64,000 bases of DNA. It comes from Combretum micranthum (taxonomy: Eukaryota; Streptophyta; Magnoliopsida; Myrtales; Combretaceae). Below, one piece after another: positions 10,760-22,055 of the stretch. The stretch spans positions 186,001-250,000 of the forward strand of contig JAMXBD010000693.1 in the NCBI GenBank assembly GCA_024138025.1. Reading direction: 5' to 3'. A program made the position numbers and the translations under genes. Numbering within the stretch: position 1 is the stretch's first letter; each line of letters opens with the position of its first letter. Below the pieces are notes generated by a model. It saw only the letters and a program-made list of their open reading frames with translations, did not search any database and was not told the DNA's origin.

Positions 10760-12923
10760 AAAGTTTTTTCCTCAAAACTTGGAAATTCCTAATTTGTGGT
10801 TTCAACCGAACTTCAATACTTGGGTTGTGCTTCATTTATATCTCCTCCGGTTACTTGAAAAAGATTCCTCTTAATAAATTTCTTCATTCCTTATCCTTTG
10901 AATTCTCTAGGATAAATATCTGTATTGGGTATTCTTCATAAGGAAAGTACCCCTTCAAAAAAATTAACCTTTATCTTCGCAACTTGATCCCTTGACCATT
11001 TGTTAAATGGGGATTTGTCACATGTCTCCAACATGTTTAGATAACAATCTAGACTTCCTTCTTGTCTTATTACTTCTCAATAGATTATACGAAAATTACT
11101 TCCTACCCTTAAGCGTACATGATTTCCATTTTGAAATTTCTAAGGTTCTTCTTTTTCGACAAGTCTTATTTCTTTTGTCTATCTTGTGCCTTTCTCATTT
11201 CATGAGTCATTCTTGATTGTTCCTCCAAGATCTTGAATTGTTCTTTTTGATCGTTGGTTACGTAGCATCAGGGGTCTCTTTTTCTCCAAAATTTATTATT
11301 AGTTCCTCTTCGGTGCTCCATACTTATGTCCTGGTTTTAGTCAAATTTGCTTTCATAACATCTTCCTTTATAAAGCTTTGTTAGGTCGTATGTAAAGAAC
11401 GTTATATTGACCGATTATGAAACGAATCATCTTTGTCAGTTGATCAGCTTATACTATAATCGTCCTCACCTTCTTGCTAACAATGGGAGAAATCCAAAAT
11501 CTCGAAAAGGTTGATTTCGTCCTTATTTCGGTATCACCGAGTCTTTATTGATCCTTCCATCCTTTCGTGTTTTTACTTCTTTATCGGCACTTCTTTTCCT
11601 CTAATGTCCTTTGAACTTCGGCACATATGAATTCTCCTTAAGTATGCCGTTGATCCTAAATTATGAATCGTATTCATGATTCTTTCTTACTGACTTCCTT
11701 GTTCTTAGTTATGCTAAATCATCCTTTAGCTTCCTTCAATACACCTTCTTCCCATGTTTCCTCTTTATCCTTCGTATCTTCTCATCTATGCTCTTTTTTT
11801 CTTTTTACATGGTTGGTTTTAATATCCTGTCGACCGTTTTCTCCTTTAAGCCTTGTTTTGATGTTCAGCTTCTCAACTCCTTTTATTAACTTCCTATACT
11901 TAAGATTACATTCTTTGATTATCTCTTCTTCTCCTTCAGACTATACCACGATTTTTGTCAATTATTCGCTTATTCAACAAGGTCTTATATACTTGGTTCA
12001 AGTTCAAAAAGCGTTACTAGAACTTGTGGGGTCCATAAAGAGTCTGAGGGTCACTCCTTCTTAATCTGGTTCTTAGATGGTAGTATAGTGATCCTAATCC
12101 TTGAGAAAACGAGTTCGCTCCTTGTAATTGTTCAAAGATTTCCACTTCCAAAGAGTGAATGTTCACTTTGTTTTTTTTCTGAAAGTTAACACATAGGCTT
12201 AGGGGTTTATCCTTTTTCTTTCATTATAAGTTGAACAGGTATATTTCGTGGCGGTATACTTCATTGCATAAGGTCTTTGATCTAGAGTTTCTTGTTGTTG
12301 TTTCTCCGACTTCCTTATAGGTTATTAGTCTAGTTACCAAGTTGATCTTTTTCTTTGGATGTAATCTAAATCCATAATTCTTCTTAAAACTTCTGTTGAA
12401 ATTCGTGAATGTCTCCAAAGGTTAGTTTCCATTTCATTCCTTTTGTATTATTGAGATAGTCATTCATTCTCCTTTATCAACTTGAAAGAATGTGTCTCTT
12501 CTTTTCTTGTGATAGCGAGTCCTTTACCAATATTATCTTTCCGTCTTATTGGTTTATGAGTTCTATGTTCTCCTTGTGACCTTTTTATTAGGGTCCTTCT
12601 TAGGAGATATACATATTATCCCAAGGATTACTTAACTCCATTATTCCTTAGAGTCGTAGGCGACTTCATGTCCTCACGTCATTGCTGAATGATCGACCAA
12701 TACTTTCTTAGGTTTCATCATTCTTTCGTGTGGGGATTTTAGATCTTAAAACTAGGTTGATTGTTTGTTATCGGTAGTCTAGACTAGATATATTGAAAGA
12801 ATGTATCACTTTGAATTCCAAGAGAGCAAAACATTCTGATTTACTAACTGAAAGCCTCGTACGTACTTGATAGGGGATTATTACTCTTATTCTCTTATTC
12901 ATCCATGTAACGAAAAAAAAACT
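10760..12923 (-). other. Non-coding 3' interior of the gag-only element (no pol)
   Basis: About 2.2 kb between the gag stop and the polypurine tract. On the sense (minus) strand no run longer than about 65 codons is open, and I find no protease DSG/DTG, RT YxDD, RNase H or integrase HHCC/DDE wording. The longest ORF (11663-12064, plus strand) is antisense and rich in Ser/Leu/Phe from a pyrimidine-rich strand, so it is taken as chance. The stretch may be a 3' UTR or fully eroded pol. Confidence 0.65.
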
Positions 12924-14345
12924 TTAAACTTCTGCGTTGCTTGAAATAAAGAAACAACAACAACATAAGAGGGTTGGAGGCTTACCGGTTCCCACGTCGC
13001 TATTATAGCCTCTAATGCACTCTAAGGCAGCCAAGTTTCCATCTTCTTTGTCTTTTTCACTTATCCATTGTCCCTCCAAGTTGTAGATTTGAACTCCTGA
13101 AGCAATGGATCCTGATTTGCTTTCACTTCGATTTCTACTTCCTTTCTCAATCCTTATGGGAATAACTCCTTCTGATGATCTCGTCAAAATATTCCCCTTT
13201 TGTGGACAGTTGTTGGCAAAATGCCCTTTTTGTTTGCAGACATGACAAGTATTATCTCCTTTGTTTGGGTATCTTGATATCTTATGGTCTACACTTCCAC
13301 AGAAGAAACACTTTCCAAATAACTGAGGGCACTTCTTAAGGTAGTGCGCTCCATTGCACTTCCAACATTGAATGTCTCTTCCATTATTATTGTTGTTTCT
13401 ACAGTCGTTGGAGATCTTGAGTTTCTTTGGTGGAGGCATGAAATCGAATTCTACATAAAAATTCTCTTCAACGATCGGGTTTTCTTCTTCTTCTTTTCTT
13501 TCTCTCCTTTTCTCTTGCTCCTTTTACAATTCGAGCTCTTTCCACCAATTCTTGATAGCTTCTTATGTCAAATTCTTCCAACCTCATTCTTAGATCTTCA
13601 TCCAATCCTCCGATAAAGACTTGTCTCTTTAATTCTTCACTAAACTTATAGGAATCGGGGGCATATTGCAACAAGCTACTAAATTCAATTTCGTATTGCT
13701 CGATTGCTCTTCCCTTCTGAGCAATCTGCAAGAAGTTTGCACTATATCTTACTCGTAAACTCCCTAGGAAGTAATTCTCCAAGAATTCATGTCTAAACAT
13801 TTCCTAAGAGATTGGAGCTCCCAACTCCCTTTTCTTTGATTCCTACCATATTGTCGCGTTCAGGCAAAGCATGAATGTTCCATACTTGATTTGTAGGTGG
13901 GGCGGAACTTCATATGCATCAAAAGACATTTCAATTTGAGCCAGCCAATCTTCGGCCTCCTCTGGCTTGTCATAAGCTCCCTCGAAGTAGCGGTTGCTCT
14001 TGATGAAGTCAAGCAACATACTTGTATATGGCCTTGGCGGTGGAGGTAGAGGTAGCGATGCACTTTGGCTATGCATGTTCCTATGCATAGATGCCTCTGT
14101 TAATGCTTGCCATGGTGGTAGGGTTGGTATGGATGCAGTAGTGGGGTTGGTATGGATGCGGGTGCTGTTACTGGAGCAGCCTCAGGTATGGGCGCTTGTG
14201 TTGGCATGTTTTGCCTAATTGCTTCTAACGCGTGGGTCAGATGTCCTAACGTGGCGTGTAAGTCCATCTGAGATGCGGAAGCTCTTTGAACAATAGGTTG
14301 TTCTGCTTCAATGTCCAGTTGGTTAGAGGCGCTTTGTTCCTCTCT
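12924..14345 (-). pseudogene. gag pseudogene with three zinc knuckles
   Basis: Sense strand is minus. An N-terminal Pro/Ala/Gln-rich linker (about 14345-14090) leads to the Retrotrans_gag-type domain: YFEGAYDKPEEAEDWLAQIE near 13975-13916, continuing in 13800-13468 with the FLGSLRVRYSANFLQ, YEIEFSSLLQYAP and VFIGGLDEDLR stretches. The C-terminus (13439-12924) has three CCHC-type knuckles: CWKCNGAHYLKKC (one residue short of canonical spacing), CFFCGSVDHKISRY (last Cys replaced by Tyr) and CHVCKQKGHFANNC (canonical). In a working element gag forms the particle and the knuckles bind RNA. Two stops between 13843 and 13800 sit where Trp is expected (TGG to TAG), and a frameshift lies near 13480 in a purine run, so this copy is broken. 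Confidence 0.85.
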
Positions 14346-14692
14346 TCATCTACTCCTATTTCGGCTGTTTAAAATCTTCCTAAGTTAGGTTTTATAAGGT
14401 TTTGATAATTTAATTAAATTTTTGCCGGAAATTAGTGGATATAATGGAAACTTAAAAGCTAATAAAATTTAAATCAAGACAATTTCTGAAATCAAGCTTA
14501 AAGCATCATCATAAAATTCATACATGAAAATAGAAATGTTCAAAGGAAATCACAAAAAGGAAAATTACATAGAAAACATCAAAACATTGTTCCGAAAACT
14601 AAAGGATAGACTGAGATCGCAGATCTAGTCTATGGTTACAAAATTTAAGCTGGATTTATAGGGATATGCTCCATCTTCCTTCCCTTCTTTCT
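14346..14692 (-). other. Spacer between upstream ORF and gag
   Basis: AT-rich; no clear coding sequence. It could be an intron or leader separating the two sense-strand ORFs. Confidence 0.4.
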
Positions 14693-15680
14693 TCATTCTT
14701 CAGGTGCATCTCCCGGATTGCTGCTGGATGATCCTGGGTTCCAGTCCCTCATGAATTGCCTAAAATATTTCCTCCTTTTCCGGGCTGCCTCCCTTGATCT
14801 TTCATGCACGCTGGTTAGTTCATCCCCAGTCAATTCTGGCACTATGTCATGGATGGTTTTCCAAGTAACAGCTCCATCCGTCTCCATGCTGTTGTTCTCG
14901 TTAGGTGGAGCACCGTCCGTATTCATGGCCGAGTTTGGTCCTTGCTTCCTTGAGTCTATCGTCCCATTAAGTATCGGATGATCCTTTCTTCAGTGCTATT
15001 ACGGGGTTCCTCATCTCCAACAGTGGTCTGATTTTCTTCTTCCGGTCCTGCTTCATTGTCTTCCTCTAGGTCTTCTTCAGAATCTTCACTCTCTTCCTCT
15101 TCTTCCATAGGCTCTTCCTTTATTATCAATCCATCTTCTCGTAGACATAAGGGCTCGTTCCTCCTTAGTTGGATTCCCATAAAGGCAGGCGGCTCAGTGA
15201 GCACTTGGGTTGGGGGTTGTAGCACTTCCTGGTACACTTTGTGCCAGTGGAAGATGTCATTGATGTCAGCCTTCATCCATTCGAGATGATCCATCAAGTT
15301 ATCATGGGCATAAACGAACATGGGTCCAATTTTCCTCCATGTTTGGAAATCTGGTGAAGTTCGTCCTCCGTCTTCTCTGAGGACAAATGTTGCTTCCTTC
15401 AACGTAGGTCTATCTTCAGCAATGGCAGCGATATGTTTTATGGCATATATCATTTCCAACTCGGTCATTTTCTTTCCTATAGGGCAGTTGTGAAAAGTCC
15501 GTACCACTTCCCTCCATTCAGTTTGCATCATTCCCCTCTTCCATATTTGGAACATTTCCTGAACGGTTTTAGGTTGTCCTGCTAGGGCAAACTCCTCACA
15601 TAAAACTCTAAGTCTAAATCGATAATCCTCTGGTGTTTTGAAAGGTCCTTTTGGAAGTTCTTGGCTTGAAGACGGGCCTC
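14693..15680 (-). CDS. Upstream acidic ORF of the gag-only element, function unknown
   Basis: Minus strand, between the PBS and gag. Open reading runs from just after a TGA at about 15680 (first Met at 15555) to 14956, about 240 codons. A second part (14926-14693, 77 aa) follows in another frame and would join through one frameshift near 14970. The first part begins PEDYRFRLRVLCEEFALAG, has Trp- and His-containing helical stretches (WKRGMMQTEWREVVRTFHNC; HLEWMKADINDIFHWHKVY) and ends in a long Glu/Asp-rich tail. The second has a basic EAARKRRKYFRQFMRDW helix and a Ser/Gly/Pro end. There are no zinc knuckles, protease or RT motifs, and I do not recognise the family. It could be an extra retroelement protein, a gag N-terminal extension or a captured host fragment. 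The long open frame beside a broken gag suggests it was once coding. Confidence 0.5.
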
Positions 15681-15819
15681 ATCTATGGTGATCTATGTAA
15701 AAGAGAGATTAGAAAACTTATTCTACCCATTCTATTTCATCTAAGTCTTTCTTACTTTATTCTAAGTCAATTCTTCTTAAGTCCAATTCTATACTTATGA
15801 TTCCTAGGTTCTTAACCAT

Positions 15820-15831
15820 GCTCTGATACCA
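15820..15831 (-). other. Primer-binding site for initiator tRNA-Met
   Basis: Minus strand TGGTATCAGAGC, the complement of the 3' end of plant initiator tRNA-Met. It lies 8 nt inside the 5' LTR end at 15840. Confidence 0.9.
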
Positions 15832-16498
15832 ACTTAAACTGTCACGCCCCAACGGTACCCTAAACGTGACAGTCCGCCACACTCAATATTAAAGCTTAAG
15901 TATGACTAACCTTAGCCATTCCCAAAAGCTTTTATATTAAGTGTAAGGCATATTTCACAACTTTAGAGGACCATATATGGAATTATGAAGCTTAAGAAGA
16001 TATAAATAACACATTAAGAAAAGAGGATTCATAATAATCATTCACTTATATCAATGATCCTTACAAATTAGGGATACTTCCCATGATTCCTAATCTATTA
16101 CAAGATATTTGTACTTTGTCTCTAATACTAAACTTCACTTAGAATTCTTTACTAAAAGAAATTACCTGCCCGCAGGGTCCTCGTGGCCTTAACCATAAGT
16201 AAGGAAACTGCAAAAGATATCTATTGGGGTATAAGCTAATAGGCTTAGTGAGAATTATTTCATAAATAACTTCTTGTAATCAAAGTTTCAAACAAGTTAA
16301 TTAAGCAAACAAATGGGATACAACATACACGTGGGTAAACAAGACATATAGTTTTCCGGGAACTATATGTTGAATGAATTTACGACCTCCATTTGCGGTT
16401 TGGTGATACATAACCTCAAAACAAGTAGTTTTAGTTAAAACAAATTTTAAGCTTGCGAGCACTCATCGCCAAGCATTCCGAATCTACTTGAAATGACC

Positions 16499-16565
16499 TT
16501 GCTTTGGATCTTCCGCCAAGCATTTCCTTAAGCCACCAAGCAATTGCTTTCGGATCTTCCGCCAA
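16499..16565. repeat. Local tandem duplication unique to the right LTR
   Basis: TTGCTTTGGATCTTCCGCCA at 16499-16518 recurs (with one extra C) at 16543-16563, about 44 bp apart; the left LTR has one copy (near 7938-7960). This arose in one LTR after insertion or in a lineage-specific slip. Confidence 0.7.
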
Positions 16566-18077
16566 GTGTTGCTTTCGACATGAGCTTACTATCCTTCTCA
16601 CCCAAGGATAATAACCCAAAATGCAATGTGACTCACTTCGTGGTATGCATGAATCCATTTATTTGTAATACCATAACATTATTATTATCAAGTTTAAGGT
16701 GATCAAGGCATTTCATACAAAGCAAGTGTTATACTACAAACAAGCAATTTAAATCAATTCGGCTTCGATATTCTTAGGATTCTTTCAAAGAATTATTTTC
16801 CACACATAACCATTTGTCTTTTCTTAGCTTCTAGTGCAACTAATTTACAAGCACAACAAGTATAGCATTTAAAGGAAATAAACTCACGATGCCATGTCGA
16901 CTATTCCTCTAAGCGGATGAGTCGTTCACACACTCCACTTAATCGTAATAATCTTTGGGATAAAGGAATTCTTCATCGGGGTCACCTCGCCAAAGAAAAT
17001 ACCTACAGTGAGTATTCCTTGATGATTTTCTTGAATTTTGACAAAACAATGTCAAAAGAACTTAAATTTGTATAAAGGAATGTTCCAATTAAAATGGTCA
17101 TAACTTGTCATTTTAACTCGGAATTATGCATATAATATACCGATTTCTACCTACTCGAAAAGATCTACCCATTTCCAAAATTATTTTTAACAAACAAGGT
17201 CATATAGGCTCTGAAACAGTGGTGACAAAATTCACCACGGATTTTCCAACACAAAACAACTTTGGTTCAAGAAAGCAAAATTTGTTTGATAAATACTTAG
17301 TTATTTATATAGTTGAAAAAATCTCTTAGCATGCTCAAGTGTTTTGTTATCCAATTATTTTTCTTGAGTAAAACAACGTCGGTTTGAAGTTTTTAGAAAA
17401 ATATAATTTTCAAAAATTGTTTTTGTAATTTCCTTGAAATGAAATACCTTGTTTCCATTTGTTTTCTAAAAATGCTTTACGTTGGTTTTATTATTTTTCC
17501 GAAGTAACTTTTTGAAAATAAAATTTTCTATTTTCTAAGTTTTCTACACTAATACTGTTTTGGAGTTCTTAGAAAATATGCTATTCTTCATATTTATTTT
17601 TCTTGTACAAATTCCTTTGTTTATTTGTTTACAAAAATTTTTATTTGAAAATTCATCATTCTTTCCTCATGTCTTATGTTTTTCATAGAATCATCCATGC
17701 ATAAAAATTTATTTTCTTGATAAAAACAAAGTGGAATAATATGTGACTTAAGAACTTTTATAGTAAAGTAGTTTCTAAAATTTTAGTGGTTTCTTCTTGT
17801 AACTTGAAAAGAAATAATTTTATTTTTTTGTTTTCAAACCATAGATAAACTTATTTCTAAATGTCAAAAATCTCCTTTTTGTCAATTTATTTTTAGAATT
17901 TGAAACTTTGGACAACAATTTAAATGAACATGAACTATGAGAAAATAATATCAAGTAAAATAACATAAGTAATTAAGTGAAGTATTAGAGTCTTAGCTTT
18001 TTCAAGGCTCCCGGGATTAAGAAGTAGACTAGTCCCAAAATAAAATAAAATGAAAGAAAGAAAGAAAAACTTGTTTT

Positions 18078-18117
18078 GACTTGATGAGGACAAGTTTAAG
18101 ACTAGAGACTAGTCTTA
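18078..18117 (-). repeat. Double hairpin in the right family-A LTR
   Basis: GACTTG-ATGAGGA-CAAGTT (one terminal pair lost) then TAAGACTAG-AGA-CTAGTCTTA at 18097-18117, a perfect 9-bp stem. Confidence 0.75.
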
Positions 18118-18639
18118 AAATAACAAGGGATAAGTAAATAAATTGCAAGGAATTAATAAATAAATTGCAAAGGAAAGTAAATAAATTGCATTGTATAAAA
18201 GTAAATAAATTGCAAGTGAGCTTATATGCTCTAAAGAATATGTGTGTGTATATATATATATATAGATAATAATATTTACATATAGTAGTAATAATATGAA
18301 CAAAAATAATAACATGAACATAAATAGATTTTTCATGAGCATGAACAATACATGAACATAATGTAGCTTTCATAACTTGTAGTCTTTGGAAACTCACACT
18401 ATGGTCATGTAAAGTTACATGACATGAAGAAAAAGAAAATAGTATGAAGTGGTTACCTAAAGAAGACTTTGGTAGTAGTATGTGGTTATGGGTTTTTGTT
18501 GTAGGTAGAAGTTGTTGTGGATTTATTTTGAGGGAGTTTTAGGATGGTATTTTGCGAGAGTTTAGAGAGAGAATTTGAGAGAGTTTTGGTAAGAATTTGT
18601 GGGTAGTGAATATGTGAAAGAAGTGAAAGAGGAGGGGGG

Positions 18640-18647
18640 TATTTATA
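18640..18647 (-). promoter_or_regulatory. TATA box of the 5' LTR
   Basis: Minus strand CTATAAATACCCCCC, the best promoter candidate for the gag-only element. Transcription from here would give an R-U5 leader of about 2.8 kb before the PBS. Confidence 0.65.
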
Positions 18648-19357
18648 GGAAATTGAGGAGGGATTTTTGTATGATTAAAATAAAAGAAAAATAAAACAAA
18701 TTGAGGGAGAGAGGAGGGGAGGGGGCGCCGACCAGTGTGGAGAGGGGAGAGAGATTTTTTTTTTTTTTTTATATTTTTGTTAGATAAAAGATGTAATATG
18801 TAGGGTAGATATGAAATAAAGTTATGAGAAAGGTAAAAAATAAGAATTATAGGTTATGTAGTGTGTAAGAGTAGGTATAAGAAAAAGTAGAGAGAAAAGA
18901 ATAGTGTAGAATAGTAATGAATAGTGTAATGTAAAATAGATATGACTAATAAAGCACCGGTAGTAAGAAAATACGCGTATAATAGCTATATATGTTATTT
19001 TTAGCTACCGAAAAATTATGAAATTAATATTTTTGAAAACCTTATATTTTTACGAGTCTAACGGTGTGTTCGGAATATTTTTACTATTTCGGGCTCTTGG
19101 GCACGTTTTTCTGGAACCTTGTCTAATCGGGTTCAAAGGACACCCGAAATTCGCAAAACTGATGTTTTTATATAACCTATAGTTATTACGAACTATTCTA
19201 GCTAATTATTTTAACTTCGTTTCCAGGTCCAAAGAAAACGGCAATGCCGGACTTAATTGGTTACGGTAAACTAGGGTTTTGTTGACCTTTAGGGTTCCAT
19301 TTGCCTTCCAGTTTAGGGTTTTATGCTAAACCGATTCCAAAAATTTGGGGGTTTACA

Positions 19358-19362
19358 TGGTC
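19358..19362. repeat. Target-site duplication TGGTC, right copy
   Basis: Matches 7266-7270. The CACTA exon resumes immediately after. Confidence 0.9.
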
Positions 19363-20705
19363 CATATCCTCTTCCAGGATGGTAGTCAGATCTGTTGCTT
19401 TGCATTCATAAATATGTCAACAATCTCCTGTGGTGTCTTTAGCTTGTCAGAAGATTGCGACTCCTCATACATTTTTACCATCTTCTCCTACATTATGAAA
19501 ATTAAAACATAACATCCGTAGCATATTGCTTATTTAATAACATGTTCAGAATAAAACTTAACCCATAGACTTACATAATCTTCAGAAGCTTGTTGTGAAA
19601 CCCAACCACCAATACCATTAGGCCTTGGTTCACAATAGCGAGCTTACTTAAAGAACTCAATAGCATTGGGCAATTGGTGATTTTGATTGATCTACATACA
19701 CATATATATTAGAAAAATAATAAACAGTTGAGTAAGCTTACTATTACATGTTAGAAATTATATGAGTTACTACTTACTTGCTCATTCCTTCTGCTCTCAA
19801 ATGATCGAGAGCTAGACCTATGCAAGTATTTCACACAACTACGTGCTTCTCTCCCAATCATTGATTTGGTCCTCTATTCATTAAAAACAGTTACATATTT
19901 ATGCATTTATTACTTGAAATCCCAAGAAAAATGGGTATGTAGAGTTTACCTTCGTGGATGGCTCGTTGGATTGTAAAATTGCCTTCTCTTCTGCAATCTC
20001 TTTAGTCCATTGTTCCGTCATCTTCTTCCAATCATCTTCATTCGATCCTTTAGGTCTTGCTACATCACCAATCTCCATCTATCTCCTCTTAGTTTTACTT
20101 CGATGATTTCTAAGTAGACTCCCCATATATTTGTCAGCAGCAGCAAATTTGTTGTCATTTTTCACTACATCATCAATATTCAATCAATTCTACATCAACT
20201 ATGTCAGTTAAGACAAAAGAATGATTAGTAACATCACATAGCAAGTAATATGAAAGGAAAGTTTAGTTTGTGTTTACCTTGATCCTCTCCCAAGCGTGTT
20301 GTTACTCCACTATATCTAATGTTCTCCAATCTTCACCATAAAGAGGCATTTAGTGCCTACATGCTTTCCTTATCTCATATGCTAATTTTGAGGATTGATC
20401 TACTGAAATAGGATGTCCTTCAGATGTAGTAAACCCAACTAGCATTTTCTCCTTTCGCTTCAGATTCTCCTGCTCAAGTGCTTGACCATGATATGCACTT
20501 CTCTTACCAATAGATCGTGTTGAGCACTCAGTTGCTACAATTATAAGAGAATGTTTTTTGACTTACACACTTTCAATAATTTATTGCATATAATTATAAA
20601 GCTTACCAAGAGATTCAGTATTATTAGACGCGTGGCTGTGCTCTTGGGACCTATCTACTTGACCATTATTCATTTCCTATATACTTGGAGCTTCATTCTC
20701 TACAT
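19363..20705 (-). pseudogene. TNP1/TnpA-like CACTA gene, middle exons
   Basis: Minus strand. Exon-like blocks include 20705-20603 (NNGQVDRSQEHSHASNN, ending at a GTAAGC donor), a block near 20165-20085 (NDNKFAAADKYMGSLLRNHR), 20075-19950 (RPKGSNEDDWKKMTEQWTKE), 19870-19790 (RTKSLIGREARSCVKYLHRS then an Arg-Asn-Glu end) and 19493-19363 (MVKMYEESQSSDKLKTPQEI). This order and wording fit the plant transposase family PF03004 (Ptta/En/Spm). Several internal stops are present (for example TAG after ENEAPSI and after KTKRR). The last block runs straight into the retrotransposon insertion and resumes at 7266. Confidence 0.65.
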
Positions 20706-21115
20706 TTAATAGGAAAACGAAAAATCACATCATATATGTTAATTTTCAAAGCTAAAAACACAATAAGGATAGTGGGAATAGAGTTAGAAATATAAGTATA
20801 GAGAGCATTTATATTTGAACATATGAAAATAGAAAAAAATTAGGGACATGCATAACTACACGTGCCTAAGCAACATCAAAATTATGGATTTTTTCAAAGA
20901 AACAATGTTGGTGGGCTCTTGTGAGAAAAAGTGAACAAAGTGATAAAAAAATAAAAACTGCAAAGTCATATCTAACATATATTTCATTCCAAAAAACATA
21001 GAACCTTAATTGTCCTGTATGATATTAAGTTATCCTAATTCAAGATTCTAATAATCTAATAATAAGATGTGTATTAGCTCATAGAGGATTAAGAATCTTA
21101 AACATTACCCGTACA
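20706..21115. other. Intron-like or inserted AT-rich stretch in the CACTA element
   Basis: No coding signal. It lies between TNP1-like exons and leads to the MITE target site. Confidence 0.5.
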
Positions 21116-21123
21116 TGCTCATA

Positions 21124-21605
21124 TAGAGCTGGGCATACTGGCCCGGCCCACTTCGGCCCGCGGGCTAAACGGGCTAGAAAATTTTGGCCCGTTTTATCGC
21201 TTGGCCCAGGCCCGGCCCGCATTTAGCCCACGGGCTAACGGGCTGGCCTGTTTAGCTCACATTTTATGTCCCTTTTTTTTTTTTTTTTTAATTTCTGAAG
21301 TTGTTAGTGCGAGACTAAGTTATTGAATTAGGTCAAATTGATCCTAAAAAACTTGACTTAAAGATAAATTGGGTCAATATAGACATAGGGGTTTAGCTTT
21401 AGGTTTCTGACTGAACATTAAAATTTTTTTTTTTTTTAAGTTTTAACTCTTGGCCCGCCGGCCAGCCCGCTTTTGGCCCGCGGGCTAATGGGCTGGGTAA
21501 ATTTTGGCCCTTTTTTAAATGGGCCAAATTTTTTTGGCCGCAGCCCACTTTTTTAAGTGGGTCAACGGGCCGGCCCGCGGGCTTTAGCCTATATGCCCAG
21601 CTCTA
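21124..21605. mobile_element. hAT-type MITE, 482 bp, 8-bp TSD TGCTCATA
   Basis: Perfect 14-bp terminal inverted repeats TAGAGCTGGGCATA (21124-21137) and TATGCCCAGCTCTA (21592-21605) are flanked by TGCTCATA at 21116-21123 and 21606-21613. An 8-bp TSD with T/CA-type ends is the hAT hallmark. Both arms are rich in GGCCC/GGGCC words (GGCCCGGCCC, GCCCGCGGGC), making a GC island in AT-rich surroundings; the centre is AT-rich with two poly-T runs. There is no ORF, so it depends on a transposase elsewhere. Confidence 0.9.
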
Positions 21606-21709
21606 TGCTCATATGATAAAACCAATTAATACAGATAATCAATTGTGAGCTGAATCCATATATAAACATAAAGCCAAGATTTTGATGCATTTCCAATTCC
21701 CATGCATCG

Positions 21710-21737
21710 TATAATAATAATAATAATAATAATAATG
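21710..21737. repeat. (TAA)n microsatellite
   Basis: About nine TAA units. Confidence 0.9.
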
Positions 21738-22055
21738 AAGATTTCAAAGTTGCAGATTATAATAAGTAAAAATCACTGTTGGTTTGGTAAATTAAGGAAT
21801 CAAAGAATATTATTAAATTATATCGTTCTTGATATATATGAATATTTTCTGCAATTGTGATTTGTGGTCCACATGCATGTTACGAAGGACCGGTGATAAT
21901 ATGTGGAAATGAACTTTCTAAACTAGCTGACAATTATTATTGTTGCATGTTTTTCACGCATATATATCTAAATTGCATATTAATAATTTATCTACTCTTC
22001 GTGACGACGATAGATTATTTCCTGCTACACTCTTTGGTCCTCTACTCACCCGCTC

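Larger units (their letters stand above)
7271..19357 (-). mobile_element. Complete 12.1-kb non-autonomous gypsy-type LTR retrotransposon, gag only
   Basis: Two long LTRs (7271-10742 and 15840-19357) in the same orientation, a 5-bp TSD (TGGTC), a PBS for initiator tRNA-Met next to the right LTR and a polypurine tract next to the left LTR show a complete element read on the minus strand. The 5.1-kb interior has, in sense order, an upstream acidic ORF (15680-14693), a gag with Retrotrans_gag domain and three zinc knuckles (14345-12924), then about 2.2 kb with no protease, RT, RNase H or integrase motif. It therefore needs enzymes from a partner element. This resembles the class called TR-GAG (terminal-repeat retrotransposons with a GAG domain). 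The LTRs differ by scattered SNPs and indels, so the insertion is not very recent. Confidence 0.9.
15840..19357 (-). repeat. 5' LTR of the gag-only element (family A), 3,518 bp
   Basis: On the minus strand it starts TGTAAACCCC (19357) and ends GGGGCGTGACA (15840). It aligns along its whole length with 7271-10742. It is longer mainly through a tandem duplication at 16499-16565 and small indels. TATA box at 18647-18640. Confidence 0.95.

Noticed and set aside
11663..12064. 133-aa plus-strand ORF inside the gag-only element
   Set aside because: Antisense to the element, rich in Ser/Leu/Phe from a pyrimidine-rich strand, no domain.
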